This document shows, piece after piece, positions 1 to 8,256 of a DNA stretch of 64,000 bases. This stretch comes from Bog-473 sp036489775. Its GTDB lineage: Bacteria; Actinomycetota; Acidimicrobiia; Acidimicrobiales; RAAP-2. The position numbers and the translations under genes were made by a program. Below the pieces are notes generated by a model that searched no databases, was not told the DNA's origin, and worked only from the letters and a program-made list of their open reading frames with translations. Location: contig DASXFC010000031.1 in assembly GCA_036489775.1 (NCBI GenBank), positions 62,001-126,000 on the forward strand. Reading direction: 5' to 3'. The first letter of the stretch is position 1. Each line of letters starts with the position of its first letter.

Positions 1-487
1 CGAAGGCGGCGGGGTCCCAGACGTCACCGTCAGTGGGAGCCACGTTGAAGTCACCGCAAACCGCCACCGAGTCGGCCGGCTTGTCCTGCTGATCGAGCAT
101 GCTGCGCAGCTGAGCCAGCCAGGCCAACTTGATCGGATAGAACTCGTTGTCGAGGCTGCGCCCGTTGGGCACGTAGACGGAGTGCACGCGCATCCCGCCA
201 CAGGTGGCGGCCACGATGCGACACCCGTGTTCGTCATCGGCAGTGCCGAAGCCCTTTTGCACGTCAGTGATGCCGACTTTGGAGAGGATGGCCACGCCAT
301 TCCAGCGCCCGTCCCCGTGCGGAGCCGACTCGTAGCCGAGATCGGCGAATACGTCGGTCGGAAACTTGTCGTCGGCGCACTTGGTTTCCTGCATGCACAC
401 GACATCGGGCTCGTGCAGTCCCAGCCATTCCGTCACCCGGGGCAGGCGCGCCCCCAGCGAGTTGACATTCCAGGTAGCCAGGCGCAT
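1..487 (-). CDS. xthA: Exodeoxyribonuclease III (partial, 3' end outside window)
   Basis: This is an AP endonuclease/3'-5' exonuclease of the EEP superfamily acting in base excision repair. The N-terminus MRLATWNVNSLGARLP is the ExoIII signature, followed by the metal-binding Glu in VVCMQETK and, near the window edge, the GDFNVAPTD active-site segment. Only about 162 codons are present; the C-terminal DH motif lies beyond base 1. The ATG overlaps the TGA of the upstream fabZ-like gene by one base (TGATG), so the two are translationally coupled. The family is secure; gene symbol xthA versus exoA is a naming choice. Confidence 0.92.
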   Translation of the reverse strand, partial: MRLATWNVNSLGARLPRVTEWLGLHEPDVVCMQETKCADDKFPTDVFADLGYESAPHGDGRWNGVAILSKVGITDVQKGFGTADDEHGCRIVAATCGGMRVHSVYVPNGRSLDNEFYPIKLAWLAQLRSMLDQQDKPADSVAVCGDFNVAPTDGDVWDPAAF

Positions 488-918
488 CAGGCGGCTCCAT
501 CGACGATGACGAACAGGAGTTCGGCTTCACAGGCGGTCTGCCCTCCGACCGACGCCGTGCCATGGCCCTTGCCGGCCCGGGCTGAGAGTCGGTCCATGGT
601 CACCTCGAGATGCAGAGTGTCACCCGGTCCTACCTGCCGGCGGAAGCGAGCCTTCTCGATGCCACCGAACAGCGGCAGCTTGCCGGCGTAGCGGGGGTCG
701 AGCAGGACGGCGATGCCACCGAGCTGAGCCAACGACTCCACCATGAGGACGCCGGGCAAGGTGGGACGGCCCGGGAAGTGCCCTTTGAAAAAGTCCTCTT
801 CACCGGTCAGCACCCAGTCGCCGCTCGCTGAGGCACCTGGCTCGACTGCGGAAACCGAGGTCACGAAAAGGAACGGTGGCCGGTGGGGCAGGACGTCGGC
901 GGGCTGCGGCAGATCCAT
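487..918 (-). CDS. FabZ-like 3-hydroxyacyl-ACP dehydratase
   Basis: The 143-residue product is a single hotdog domain of the FabZ/FabA family, expected to dehydrate 3-hydroxyacyl-ACP (or a CoA analogue) in the cytoplasm. LPHRPPFLFV near residues 10-19 is the FabZ N-terminal signature. His47 in GHFPGRPTLPG and Glu61 in MVESLAQLGG form the expected catalytic pair, 14 residues apart. Length matches FabZ. The ATG at 918 is supported by a TAACCT -10 element seven bases upstream, suggesting a leaderless mRNA. It is coupled to exonuclease III downstream. A role outside fatty-acid synthesis is possible because no other fab genes are adjacent. Confidence 0.85.
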   Translation of the reverse strand: MDLPQPADVLPHRPPFLFVTSVSAVEPGASASGDWVLTGEEDFFKGHFPGRPTLPGVLMVESLAQLGGIAVLLDPRYAGKLPLFGGIEKARFRRQVGPGDTLHLEVTMDRLSARAGKGHGTASVGGQTACEAELLFVIVDGAA

Positions 919-925
919 CGGGGCG

Positions 926-931
926 AGGTTA
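926..931 (-). promoter_or_regulatory. Leaderless -10 element of fabZ-like gene
   Basis: On the minus strand TAACCT is followed by seven bases (cgccccg) and the ATG at 918. This is the spacing at which the transcript would begin at the start codon. Confidence 0.6.
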
Positions 932-946
932 GTGAGCGGGTGTGTT

Positions 947-2446
947 TCAGGAGGCGACCTGGGCCGCCCTCTTCCTCTTGCTTGCGTTCTTGGCCGGAGA
1001 CGCCGCCTTCTTGGTCGGTGTGGCCTTCTTGGTCGGTGTGGCCTTCTTCGTCGACGCGGCCTTCTTGGTCGGCGCGGCCTTCTTCGTCTGTATGGCCTTC
1101 TTCGTCGACGCGGCCTTCTCGGCCGTTGACTTCTTGGCCCCAGCCTTCTTGGTCGGCGCGGGCGCTTGTGCCGCCGTCTGCCCGGCCGTCGCCTTCTTGG
1201 TTGCCGTCTTCCTGGGCGCAGGTGTCTTCTCAGTCGGTGCGGCCTTGGTGGGAGCGGCCGCCTGTTTCCTCGCCGCCGCCTGCTTCCTCGTCTCTCCCTG
1301 CGGCCTGGTTGGCGCCTGCTTCTTGGCAGCCTTCTTGGTCGACGCCGCCTTGGCGGTCACCGGCGCAATCAGCGACAACTCGGCCACCCGACGAGGGGCG
1401 TCCAGCCCGGCCATGGTGAAGGTGCGCACCTCACCCTTGCTCAGGACCTGGCGTGCCTTGATCGGAGGTGGTGTCCCCATCGCGACGAGAGGGATGTAGC
1501 AGTGGAGCACATCCCCTTCAGGCAACGTCACGTCCACCATGGCGCCGTGCGAGGTGAACGAGACCACCGTGCCCTCCACAGCCGAACCGATCGGGTAATT
1601 GGCCACGAAGTTGATGAAGGCCAGTGGCTCGTTCACAGCCGGGGGTGGCACCTGACGGCGCGAGCGCTGTCGGCCTCTCCCCTTCTCAGAGGTAGTGGCC
1701 GCGTCGGACGTGGTCCGGTCTGGCTTGGCGCTGACCGCGACCTTCTTGACCGCGCCGGATGCCTTCTTGGCCGAACTCTTCTTCGCTGCCACCGGAGCCG
1801 CCTTCTTGACTGGCGCGCTGGGGTCGATGGCCTCGGCCACCGCCTCCTTGATGGCACTGGTCAAGGCTCGGCCGGCCTTGGGCGGCGGTGTGGTCGGCTC
1901 GAGCGGCCAGCTGGCGTCCACCGACTTGGCCGACGGCGCCAAAGTCTTCGACTTTGATCCCTTCTTGTCGCCCTTGCCCTTCTTGGTGGCCCGAGCCAGC
2001 TCGGTAGCGGCCCGGCTCTTGGGCCCGCGGATGGGGAGGCGGGGCGTGAAGATCCAACCGACGCCGGGGACCGGTTTGCCGCCGATCAAGCGGCCCTCCT
2101 CGAAGAGCCAGGGATGCTCGGCGTGGAATTCCTGAAACGAGTCATTGGACAACACCACCGCGCCAGTGCGCTCGGCGATGCGCAGCACGAAGGCGTCGCC
2201 CCGGCCGATGGCGCCCGCCGGCGGTGCCACCAGCTCCCCGTTGAGCATGGCCTGGCGCACTGTCTCGCGTTCGGACTCGCTGATGCGGTGCTCGAAGGTG
2301 GCGTCGACCACCACGGTGATCTGGGCCCCGGGATCTTCCTCGGCATAGGTACGCACCGCTTCATCCAGCTGTTCGAGGCTGGGAAGCGTGCGTCCTTCGG
2401 TGGCCAGGTTGGACCCGTCCACCACGACGTGGTGCGCTTTAACCAA
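947..2446 (-). CDS. NYN/PIN-type ribonuclease with S1 domain and H1-like Lys/Ala tail
   Basis: Three parts are visible in this 499-residue product. Residues about 5-150 form a NYN (Zc3h12a-like, PIN superfamily) nuclease: VVVDGSNLA with the first acidic residue, VVVDATFEHR, and GDAFVLRIAERTGAVVLSNDSF with later acidic residues. After a basic linker, residues about 272-360 resemble an S1 RNA-binding barrel (GSAVEGTVVSFTSHGAMVDV ... RVAELSL). The last ~135 residues are low-complexity TKKAAP-like repeats typical of histone-H1-like bacterial tails. The product probably cleaves or processes RNA, held to nucleic acid by S1 and tail; substrate unknown. I chose the TTG at 2446, which overlaps the kgd stop (TTGGTTAA); a GTG a few codons later is an alternative. 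Confidence 0.75.
   Translation of the reverse strand: MVKAHHVVVDGSNLATEGRTLPSLEQLDEAVRTYAEEDPGAQITVVVDATFEHRISESERETVRQAMLNGELVAPPAGAIGRGDAFVLRIAERTGAVVLSNDSFQEFHAEHPWLFEEGRLIGGKPVPGVGWIFTPRLPIRGPKSRAATELARATKKGKGDKKGSKSKTLAPSAKSVDASWPLEPTTPPPKAGRALTSAIKEAVAEAIDPSAPVKKAAPVAAKKSSAKKASGAVKKVAVSAKPDRTTSDAATTSEKGRGRQRSRRQVPPPAVNEPLAFINFVANYPIGSAVEGTVVSFTSHGAMVDVTLPEGDVLHCYIPLVAMGTPPPIKARQVLSKGEVRTFTMAGLDAPRRVAELSLIAPVTAKAASTKKAAKKQAPTRPQGETRKQAAARKQAAAPTKAAPTEKTPAPRKTATKKATAGQTAAQAPAPTKKAGAKKSTAEKAASTKKAIQTKKAAPTKKAASTKKATPTKKATPTKKAASPAKNASKRKRAAQVAS
1003..1115. repeat. 18-bp tandem-like repeats encoding the TKKA(A/T)P tail
   Basis: Consecutive 18-base units built on gccttcttggtcggtgtg (plus-strand reading) repeat with variations. 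They encode six-residue units such as TPTKKA near the C-terminus of the NYN-S1 protein. Such arrays tend to vary in copy number between strains. Confidence 0.7.
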
Positions 2447-5400
2447 TGGCTCGTTGCAGGATGTCGGCCTGCTCCAGCGCGTGGAGTGCGGCGCTCCCAA
2501 TGGCCGGACTCGATGATTCAGTCCGGCTGACGTGACGGAGCCGCAGACGCTCGGGCAGGCAGGCGTGGAGCCGGGCATGCACGAATGACCAGCCACCCAT
2601 GTTCTCCGGCTCCTCTTGCAACCACACCACTTCTTCGGCCGATCCGTACCGAGCGAAGACTTCGCTCAGGAGATCCACCGGCCACGGATAGAGCTGTTCA
2701 ATCCGGACTATGGCCACCCCGGCCGCCTCGGCCTCGGGCAGCTCGCTACGCCGTACGAAGGCCTCGTGGGCGATCTTGCCGCTGGCCAGCACGACGCGCC
2801 GGACGGCGGAGGGGTCCTCGATGCTGCTGTCGTCGAGCACCGGAGCGAAGCAGCCGTGCTCGAGCTTCTCGAAGGTCGAGCGTGACGCATGGGCCCGAAG
2901 CAACGACTTGGGCGTGACCACGATCAAGGGGCGCTTGGGCGTCCGCAGTGCTTGCGAGCGCAGCAGGTGGAAGTACTGGGCCGAGGTCGACGGCACGGTG
3001 ACTCGCATGTTGCCGCGGGCGCACAGCGCCAGGAAGCGTTCGTAGCGCGCTGAGGAGTGCTCGGGGCCCTGACCCTCATAGCCGTGTGGCAGCAGGAGGA
3101 CCAGACCGGACTGCTGACCCCACTTCACCTCGGCCGCGGCCAGGAAGTTGTCGATGATGATCTGGGCCCCGTTGACGAAGTCGCCAAACTGGGCCTCCCA
3201 GGCGACCAGCGCTTCGGGCGCCTCCACCGAGTAGCCGTACTCGAAGCCAACGCAGGCGTACTCGGAGAGCAGTGAGTCCCGTACGGTGAAGTGGCCGGTC
3301 TCCCCGTTGGTCGGGGCCAGGGCAGCGGCATCCACCGCGCCCACCGCCTCCCCGACATGGGCCAGCGGGACGAACTCGTCGGCCGTGGTGTAATCGACCA
3401 GCACGGCATGGCGCTGGCTGAAGGTGCCTCGCCGGGTGTCCTGGCCGGTTAGCCGCACATCGATGCCTTGCTGGAGCAACGAACCGATGGCCAACGCCTC
3501 GGCCAGGGCCCAGTCCACCTCGCCCCCGGCCACCAGTTGGTCACGCTGGGCGAACTGGCGCTCGAGCTTGGGGTGGATGGTGAACCCGTCGGGCACCGAC
3601 CGCACCAGGACGGCCAGCGCCCGCAGTACCCGACCGTCCACGCCGGTGGCCTCGGCCGGCGCCAGCGCGCCGCCCAACTCAGGGGTCAGCAGGTGAGTCG
3701 GAGCCAAGGACGGCTCGCCTCGCACGTCGTCGAGGACGACCTGGAGCTTGGCGTTGAAGTCGTCGAGCGCCGACTCGGCCTCTTCCAGCGTGATGTCACC
3801 GCGGCGGACCAGGGTCTCGGTGTAGAGCTTGCGCACGGAGCGCTTGGCGTCAATGCGCTGGTACATGAGCGGCTGGGTGTAACTGGGGTCATCACCCTCG
3901 TTGTGCCCGTGCTTGCGGTAGCAGACGAGGTCGATCACTACGTCCTTGTGGAAGGTCTGGCGGAAGGTGAAGGCCAAACGGGCGGCCCGCACGCACGCCT
4001 CGGGGTCGTCACCGTTGACGTGGAAGATCGGGGCCTGGACCATCTTGGCCACATCGGTCGGGTACACCGAGGTGCGGGCCGAAGTCGGCGCGGTGGTGAA
4101 TCCGAGCTGGTTGTTGATGACGACGTGCACCGCACCACCGGTCCGGTAGCCTGAGAGCCCTGACAGGTTCAGTGTCTCGGCCACCACGCCCTGGCCGGCG
4201 AAGGCGGCATCACCGTGGACCAGTACCGACATGCACGGGAAGCCGAACGAACCGCCGCGAGCAGCCTGGGGGGTGCCGTCGGTGGGCGGCGACAACCGGT
4301 CCTGCATGGCGCGGGTCATGCCCTCGACCACCGGGTCGACCGCCTCGAGGTGTGAGGGGTTGGAGGACAGCGTCACCGGGAGCTCTTCGCCGGCGCTGGC
4401 CTTGAAGATGCCGCGGGCCCCCTTGTGGTACTTGACGTCGCCCGAGCCCTGCACCGACTCGGGGTCCAGGTTCCCTTCGAACTCCTCGAAGATCTCCTTG
4501 TACGACTTGCCCACGATATTGGCCAGCACGTTGAGCCGGCCCCGATGCGCCATCCCCATGACGACCTCGGAAACGCCAGAACCGGCGGCCGCATCGAGCA
4601 GCGCGTCGAGCAGCACGATGGTGGACTCGGCCCCCTCGAGGCCGAAACGCTTCTGACCGACGTAGCGGGTGTGCAAGAAGCGCTCGAACACCTCGGCCGC
4701 ATTGAGGCGGTCGAGGATGTGACGCTGCTCCTCGAGGTTCAGGGTGGCCGGCTGGCCTTCCACGTGCTGCTGGATCCAGCGCTTCTGCTCGGGATCCTGA
4801 ATGTGCATGTACTCGATGCCGAGCGTGCGGCAGTAGGCGTCGCGTAGGACGTGCAGGATCTCGTCGAGCGTGGCCACGTCGCGACCGGCCAGGCCGTCGG
4901 CCACGAAGGGACGGGGCAGGTCCCAGATGGTCAGGCCGTAGGTCAACGGGTCGAGCTCAGGGTGGATGTGCGGCGGCTCCGCATCGAGGGGATCGAGGTG
5001 GGCGATCAGGTGGCCGCGAACCCGGTACATGTTGATCAGGGTCTGCACGTGCACCTGCTTGAGCAGCCTGTCGTGCTCGCCCTCGTCGCCCTCGCCGGCG
5101 TTGGTGTCCTTCTTCCAACGCACGGGCTCGTAGGGGACGCCCATCGATTCGAACAGCGCGTCGTAGAACCCGTCGGCTCCGGTGAGCAGTTCCGCTATCC
5201 GGCCGAGGAAGATGCCCGACTCCGCTCCCTGGATGATGCGGTGGTCGTAGGTCGAGGTGATGGTCACGACCTTGCCCAGGCCGAGCTGGGCCATGACACG
5301 CGGATCGGCCGCCTCGAAGCCAGCAGGGTACCCCAGTGCGCCGACACCGACGATGGCCCCCTGGCCGGGCATCAAACGGGGGACCGACTGGATGGTGCCG

Positions 5401-6146
5401 AGGGTGCCGGGATTGGTGAGGGTGACCGTGGTGCCAGCGAAGTCGTCGGGCGCGATCTTGTTGGTGTGGATCTTGCGGATCAGGTCCTCGTAAGCCAGCA
5501 CGAAGGCCCGGAAGTCAAGAGTGTCGGCCTCCTTGATACATGGCACGAGCAACGTGCGCGAACCATCGCTCTTCTGCTGATCGACCGCCAACCCCAGACC
5601 CACATGCTTGTGGTGGATGACGCCTGGGCTGCCCTTGCCGGCATCCTCGACGAAGGTGGCATTGAGCGCTGGCACGTCGGCCAGCGCCCGCACCACGGCG
5701 TATCCGATGATGTGGGTGAAGCTGACCTTGGCCCCGGTGGTCCGGGCCAGCTGATTGTTGAGGACTTGCCGGTTGACCTCGAGCAGGCGGGCCGGCACCG
5801 TGCGCACGCTGGTGGCCGTCGGCACACCGAGGCTGGCCTCCATGTTGGACACAATGCGGGCGGCCGCTCCTCGCAACACCACTGCTTCTTCGCTGACGTT
5901 CTCGCCCGCGATGGCGGCCGGAGCAGCCGGAGCGGGTGTTAGTGCGGTCGTTGGAGCCGGCGGGGCGACCGCCGCGGCCAGCGGGACGCCTTGGGGGGCC
6001 GGGACGGGGGCGGGCCGGTAGTCGGCGAAGAACTCGCGCCAGCTGTCGCTCACCGAGCTGGGGTCCACCAGGAAGCGGTCGTACATGTCATCGACCAGCC
6101 ACGCGTTGGGCCCAAAAGAGCCGGTGGCGCGGGCTTCTTCAGGCAT
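2439..6146 (-). CDS. kgd: Multifunctional 2-oxoglutarate metabolism enzyme (E1-E2 fusion, Kgd type)
   Basis: This 1235-residue protein belongs to the actinobacterial class that fuses a truncated dihydrolipoyl succinyltransferase (E2) core to a complete thiamine-diphosphate 2-oxoglutarate dehydrogenase (E1). Residues 1-46 are the E1 N-terminal helix (NAWLVDDMYDRFL ... SWREFFADY), followed by a Pro/Ala linker. The E2 acyltransferase core lies at about 100-335, with the catalytic motif around YDHRIIQG (His302). The E1 part follows from ~370, with GMAHRGRLNVLANI and HVNGDDPEACVRAAR. It feeds carbon through the TCA cycle as succinyl-CoA, succinic semialdehyde or 2-hydroxy-3-oxoadipate, as known for the mycobacterial homologue. 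No lipoyl domain is present, as usual for Kgd. The downstream nuclease gene overlaps its stop. Confidence 0.96.
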   Translation of the reverse strand: MPEEARATGSFGPNAWLVDDMYDRFLVDPSSVSDSWREFFADYRPAPVPAPQGVPLAAAVAPPAPTTALTPAPAAPAAIAGENVSEEAVVLRGAAARIVSNMEASLGVPTATSVRTVPARLLEVNRQVLNNQLARTTGAKVSFTHIIGYAVVRALADVPALNATFVEDAGKGSPGVIHHKHVGLGLAVDQQKSDGSRTLLVPCIKEADTLDFRAFVLAYEDLIRKIHTNKIAPDDFAGTTVTLTNPGTLGTIQSVPRLMPGQGAIVGVGALGYPAGFEAADPRVMAQLGLGKVVTITSTYDHRIIQGAESGIFLGRIAELLTGADGFYDALFESMGVPYEPVRWKKDTNAGEGDEGEHDRLLKQVHVQTLINMYRVRGHLIAHLDPLDAEPPHIHPELDPLTYGLTIWDLPRPFVADGLAGRDVATLDEILHVLRDAYCRTLGIEYMHIQDPEQKRWIQQHVEGQPATLNLEEQRHILDRLNAAEVFERFLHTRYVGQKRFGLEGAESTIVLLDALLDAAAGSGVSEVVMGMAHRGRLNVLANIVGKSYKEIFEEFEGNLDPESVQGSGDVKYHKGARGIFKASAGEELPVTLSSNPSHLEAVDPVVEGMTRAMQDRLSPPTDGTPQAARGGSFGFPCMSVLVHGDAAFAGQGVVAETLNLSGLSGYRTGGAVHVVINNQLGFTTAPTSARTSVYPTDVAKMVQAPIFHVNGDDPEACVRAARLAFTFRQTFHKDVVIDLVCYRKHGHNEGDDPSYTQPLMYQRIDAKRSVRKLYTETLVRRGDITLEEAESALDDFNAKLQVVLDDVRGEPSLAPTHLLTPELGGALAPAEATGVDGRVLRALAVLVRSVPDGFTIHPKLERQFAQRDQLVAGGEVDWALAEALAIGSLLQQGIDVRLTGQDTRRGTFSQRHAVLVDYTTADEFVPLAHVGEAVGAVDAAALAPTNGETGHFTVRDSLLSEYACVGFEYGYSVEAPEALVAWEAQFGDFVNGAQIIIDNFLAAAEVKWGQQSGLVLLLPHGYEGQGPEHSSARYERFLALCARGNMRVTVPSTSAQYFHLLRSQALRTPKRPLIVVTPKSLLRAHASRSTFEKLEHGCFAPVLDDSSIEDPSAVRRVVLASGKIAHEAFVRRSELPEAEAAGVAIVRIEQLYPWPVDLLSEVFARYGSAEEVVWLQEEPENMGGWSFVHARLHACLPERLRLRHVSRTESSSPAIGSAALHALEQADILQRAIG

Positions 6147-6152
6147 GGACCC

Positions 6153-6158
6153 ACCCTA
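6153..6158 (-). promoter_or_regulatory. Leaderless -10 element of kgd
   Basis: Minus-strand TAGGGT lies six bases (gggtcc) before the kgd ATG, consistent with a leaderless transcript. No Shine-Dalgarno sequence is visible. Confidence 0.5.
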
Positions 6159-6207
6159 CCGGGGGTGATGGTACCCACAAGGCGGCCCGGTAGCGTCGGC
6201 AACTCTC

Positions 6208-7017
6208 ATGAGCTTCCCAGCCGCCCTCGCTGTCACGGTACGCCCGGCCCCTGACCCGGCGGCGGCCAGTGTCATCCTCGTCCACGGTTCCTTGGACCGG
6301 GCCGAGAGCTTCCGGCGAGTCACGCGCCGGCTCCCCGACCTGACCACCGTCGCCTATGACCGGCGCGGCTACCAGGGCTCGCGGGCCGGCGGGGTCGTGG
6401 ATCTGGGTGGGCACATCGCCGACCTGGTCGAGGTGGCCGCCGAGGTCCGCTCGCTGGGCTCGGGTCCCCTGGTGGCCATCGGCCACAGCTTGGGCGGAGC
6501 CGTGGTGGTGGGGGCGGCCTTGGCCGAGCCTCGCGCCTTTGACGCCATCGGTGCCTTCGAACCACCCATGCCCTGGCTGGGCTTCCGTCGGACCGCGCCA
6601 GGCGACGACCGTCCCGGCGGCTGGTCTCCTCTGGCCGAGGATCCCGATGAGGAGGTTGAGCGCTTCTTCTCCCGGATGGTCAGCGCCAGCGCGTGGGAGC
6701 GGCTGACCGATGAGGGTCGGGCCTCGAGACGGGCCGACGGACCAGCCCTGGTGGCCGATCTGACCGGCATCCGCGGTTCCATTCCGTTCGACGTCATGGC
6801 CCTGGAGGTCCCCGTGCTCTTCGGGATGGGCGGGCTGGGGGCCGAGCACCACCGCCGGACCGTGACCTGGCTCGGCCAGCACGTGCCCGGAGCTGCAGCC
6901 ATTGAGATCGAGGGGGCGCACCACGGTGGGCACCTGTCGCACCCCGACCACTTCGCTGCTTTCATCCGAGAGGTGGTCGCCCTGGCCACCGCCGGATCGG
7001 GCGCTCCCTCTATATAG
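6208..7017 (+). CDS. Alpha/beta hydrolase
   Basis: This is a 269-residue single-domain alpha/beta-hydrolase. The oxyanion-region motif is VHGSLDRAESF near residues 31-40, the nucleophile elbow is GHSLGGAV near residue 95, and the likely catalytic His sits in IEGAHHGGHLSHP near the C-terminus. Substrate cannot be read from the sequence; esterase, thioesterase or lactonase roles all fit. A TAGCGT box eleven bases before the ATG gives at most a very short leader. Its 3' end overlaps the convergent permease gene by eight bases (TATATAG region). Confidence 0.85.
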   Translation: MSFPAALAVTVRPAPDPAAASVILVHGSLDRAESFRRVTRRLPDLTTVAYDRRGYQGSRAGGVVDLGGHIADLVEVAAEVRSLGSGPLVAIGHSLGGAVVVGAALAEPRAFDAIGAFEPPMPWLGFRRTAPGDDRPGGWSPLAEDPDEEVERFFSRMVSASAWERLTDEGRASRRADGPALVADLTGIRGSIPFDVMALEVPVLFGMGGLGAEHHRRTVTWLGQHVPGAAAIEIEGAHHGGHLSHPDHFAAFIREVVALATAGSGAPSI

Positions 7018-7963
7018 AGGAAAAGGGCAGACCCGATTCGGGCACGGCATCGTCCTGGTGGTGCCCGAAGGTGACGCGCCGCGACAGCATTTCCTCGTAC
7101 TCGGGCGACTTCCCCTCGCTCTTGATCCCGGTCACCAGCGGCGAGTGCGACAGGAAGGCGGCGCCGACGAACATGAGCAACAACGACAGAGCCTCGAGGG
7201 GACCCCAGGGACCCGACGTCCGGAGGCTGTCGTGGTAGAGGGCGATCCCGATCAAGATGCTGACCAGGGGGTCGACCAGCACCAGGCACGACTGCGAGGC
7301 CGCCAACGGTCCGGCGTGGTAGGCGTTCTGGGTCAGGAACAGCCCGGCCAAGCCGAAAACGATCAACCCGTAGGTCTGCCAGTGCCCGAGCATGGTGACC
7401 CAGTCCCGGGCGGCGTAGTCACTGACCACCTTGATCAGGGCGGCCGTGAAGGCGAAGGCCACGGCACCGGCTGAACCGAACATGGCGGCCTTCCACCAGC
7501 GGGGGCCCCACCGGGTAGCCACCACGAACACCACGATGGCGAACACGGCGGCCCCGCCCACCACGCCCCAGTTCAAGGTGTTGGGAATCCGGTTCCCACC
7601 CATCGGGTCGGCGAAAGCCAAGAAGCCGGCGAGACCGAGCACGATGGCGGTGGCACCCACCCACTCGCGAAGGGTGATCTTGTAGCCGAAGTAGGTGCCC
7701 AGGATGAAAACCAGGAAGAGGAGCTCCATGGTCAGGATGGGCTGGACCACCGAAAGGCGTCCCACGTGCAGCGCGAAGGCCTGCAATAGGAACGAGCAAA
7801 TCATGAACAAGAAGCCGAGGAGCCAGATGCCCCGCCGCAGGGCATGAGTAATCAGGCTTAGCCGCATGGTCGATTCTTCCGGCGCGTCCTCGACGCCCAT
7901 CCGTTGGAAAACACTGGTCAGAGCGTTTGATAGTGCCGTCGCGACCGCAAGGACGTAGACCAT
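7010..7963 (-). CDS. DMT-superfamily membrane transporter (EamA/NIPA-like)
   Basis: This 317-residue protein has about nine or ten hydrophobic helices, beginning VYVLAVATALSNALTSVFQRMG, which matches the first helix of DMT/EamA-type permeases. Several actinobacterial relatives are annotated as magnesium-transporter NIPA-like or simply DMT family. The internal duplication typical of EamA is weak. Substrate is unknown. A minus-strand TACTAT box 13 bases before the ATG can serve as the -10 element. The gene converges on the hydrolase gene, so both 3' ends overlap. Confidence 0.8.
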   Translation of the reverse strand: MVYVLAVATALSNALTSVFQRMGVEDAPEESTMRLSLITHALRRGIWLLGFLFMICSFLLQAFALHVGRLSVVQPILTMELLFLVFILGTYFGYKITLREWVGATAIVLGLAGFLAFADPMGGNRIPNTLNWGVVGGAAVFAIVVFVVATRWGPRWWKAAMFGSAGAVAFAFTAALIKVVSDYAARDWVTMLGHWQTYGLIVFGLAGLFLTQNAYHAGPLAASQSCLVLVDPLVSILIGIALYHDSLRTSGPWGPLEALSLLLMFVGAAFLSHSPLVTGIKSEGKSPEYEEMLSRRVTFGHHQDDAVPESGLPFSSI

Positions 7964-8256
7964 CGGACTGACGGCGATAGTACCGGGCCATCTTCATAAA
8001 TCGTGCAGTTCGCTCTCAGCTGGGGCTCAGAGTGCGTATTCAGCGCAGCCACAGGGCGCTGACGCACGAATCATGTGCTTACCGGTGTTTCACACCGATC
8101 CGCACCGCCCGTCCGCCTAGTTGATGTCCGAAAATTGCCCGTCACTCTTTCGACAATGTGGCGGTTGCGTTACGTTTACGGAATCTCCCCCGCGGGGTGC
8201 GGGGAGGACGGGGTACCGGGGCCGTCACAGCGGCGGTCCTATAGCAAGGGAGTGCT
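7964..8256. other. Intergenic control region of the ABC importer
   Basis: This divergent region contains no convincing gene. It has a 6-bp inverted repeat (CGGTGT-ttc-ACACCG, 8083-8097) that could be an operator, and a GC-rich hairpin near 8190-8205 (CCCCGCGGGG). The Shine-Dalgarno sequence AAGGGAG precedes the binding-protein ATG. Unlike most genes here, the binding-protein gene clearly has a long 5' leader. Confidence 0.5.
8083..8097. promoter_or_regulatory. Possible operator (6-bp inverted repeat)
   Basis: CGGTGT and ACACCG are separated by ttc, upstream of the importer operon. The symmetry is perfect but short, and no neighbouring regulator gene is available to pair with it. Confidence 0.3.
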
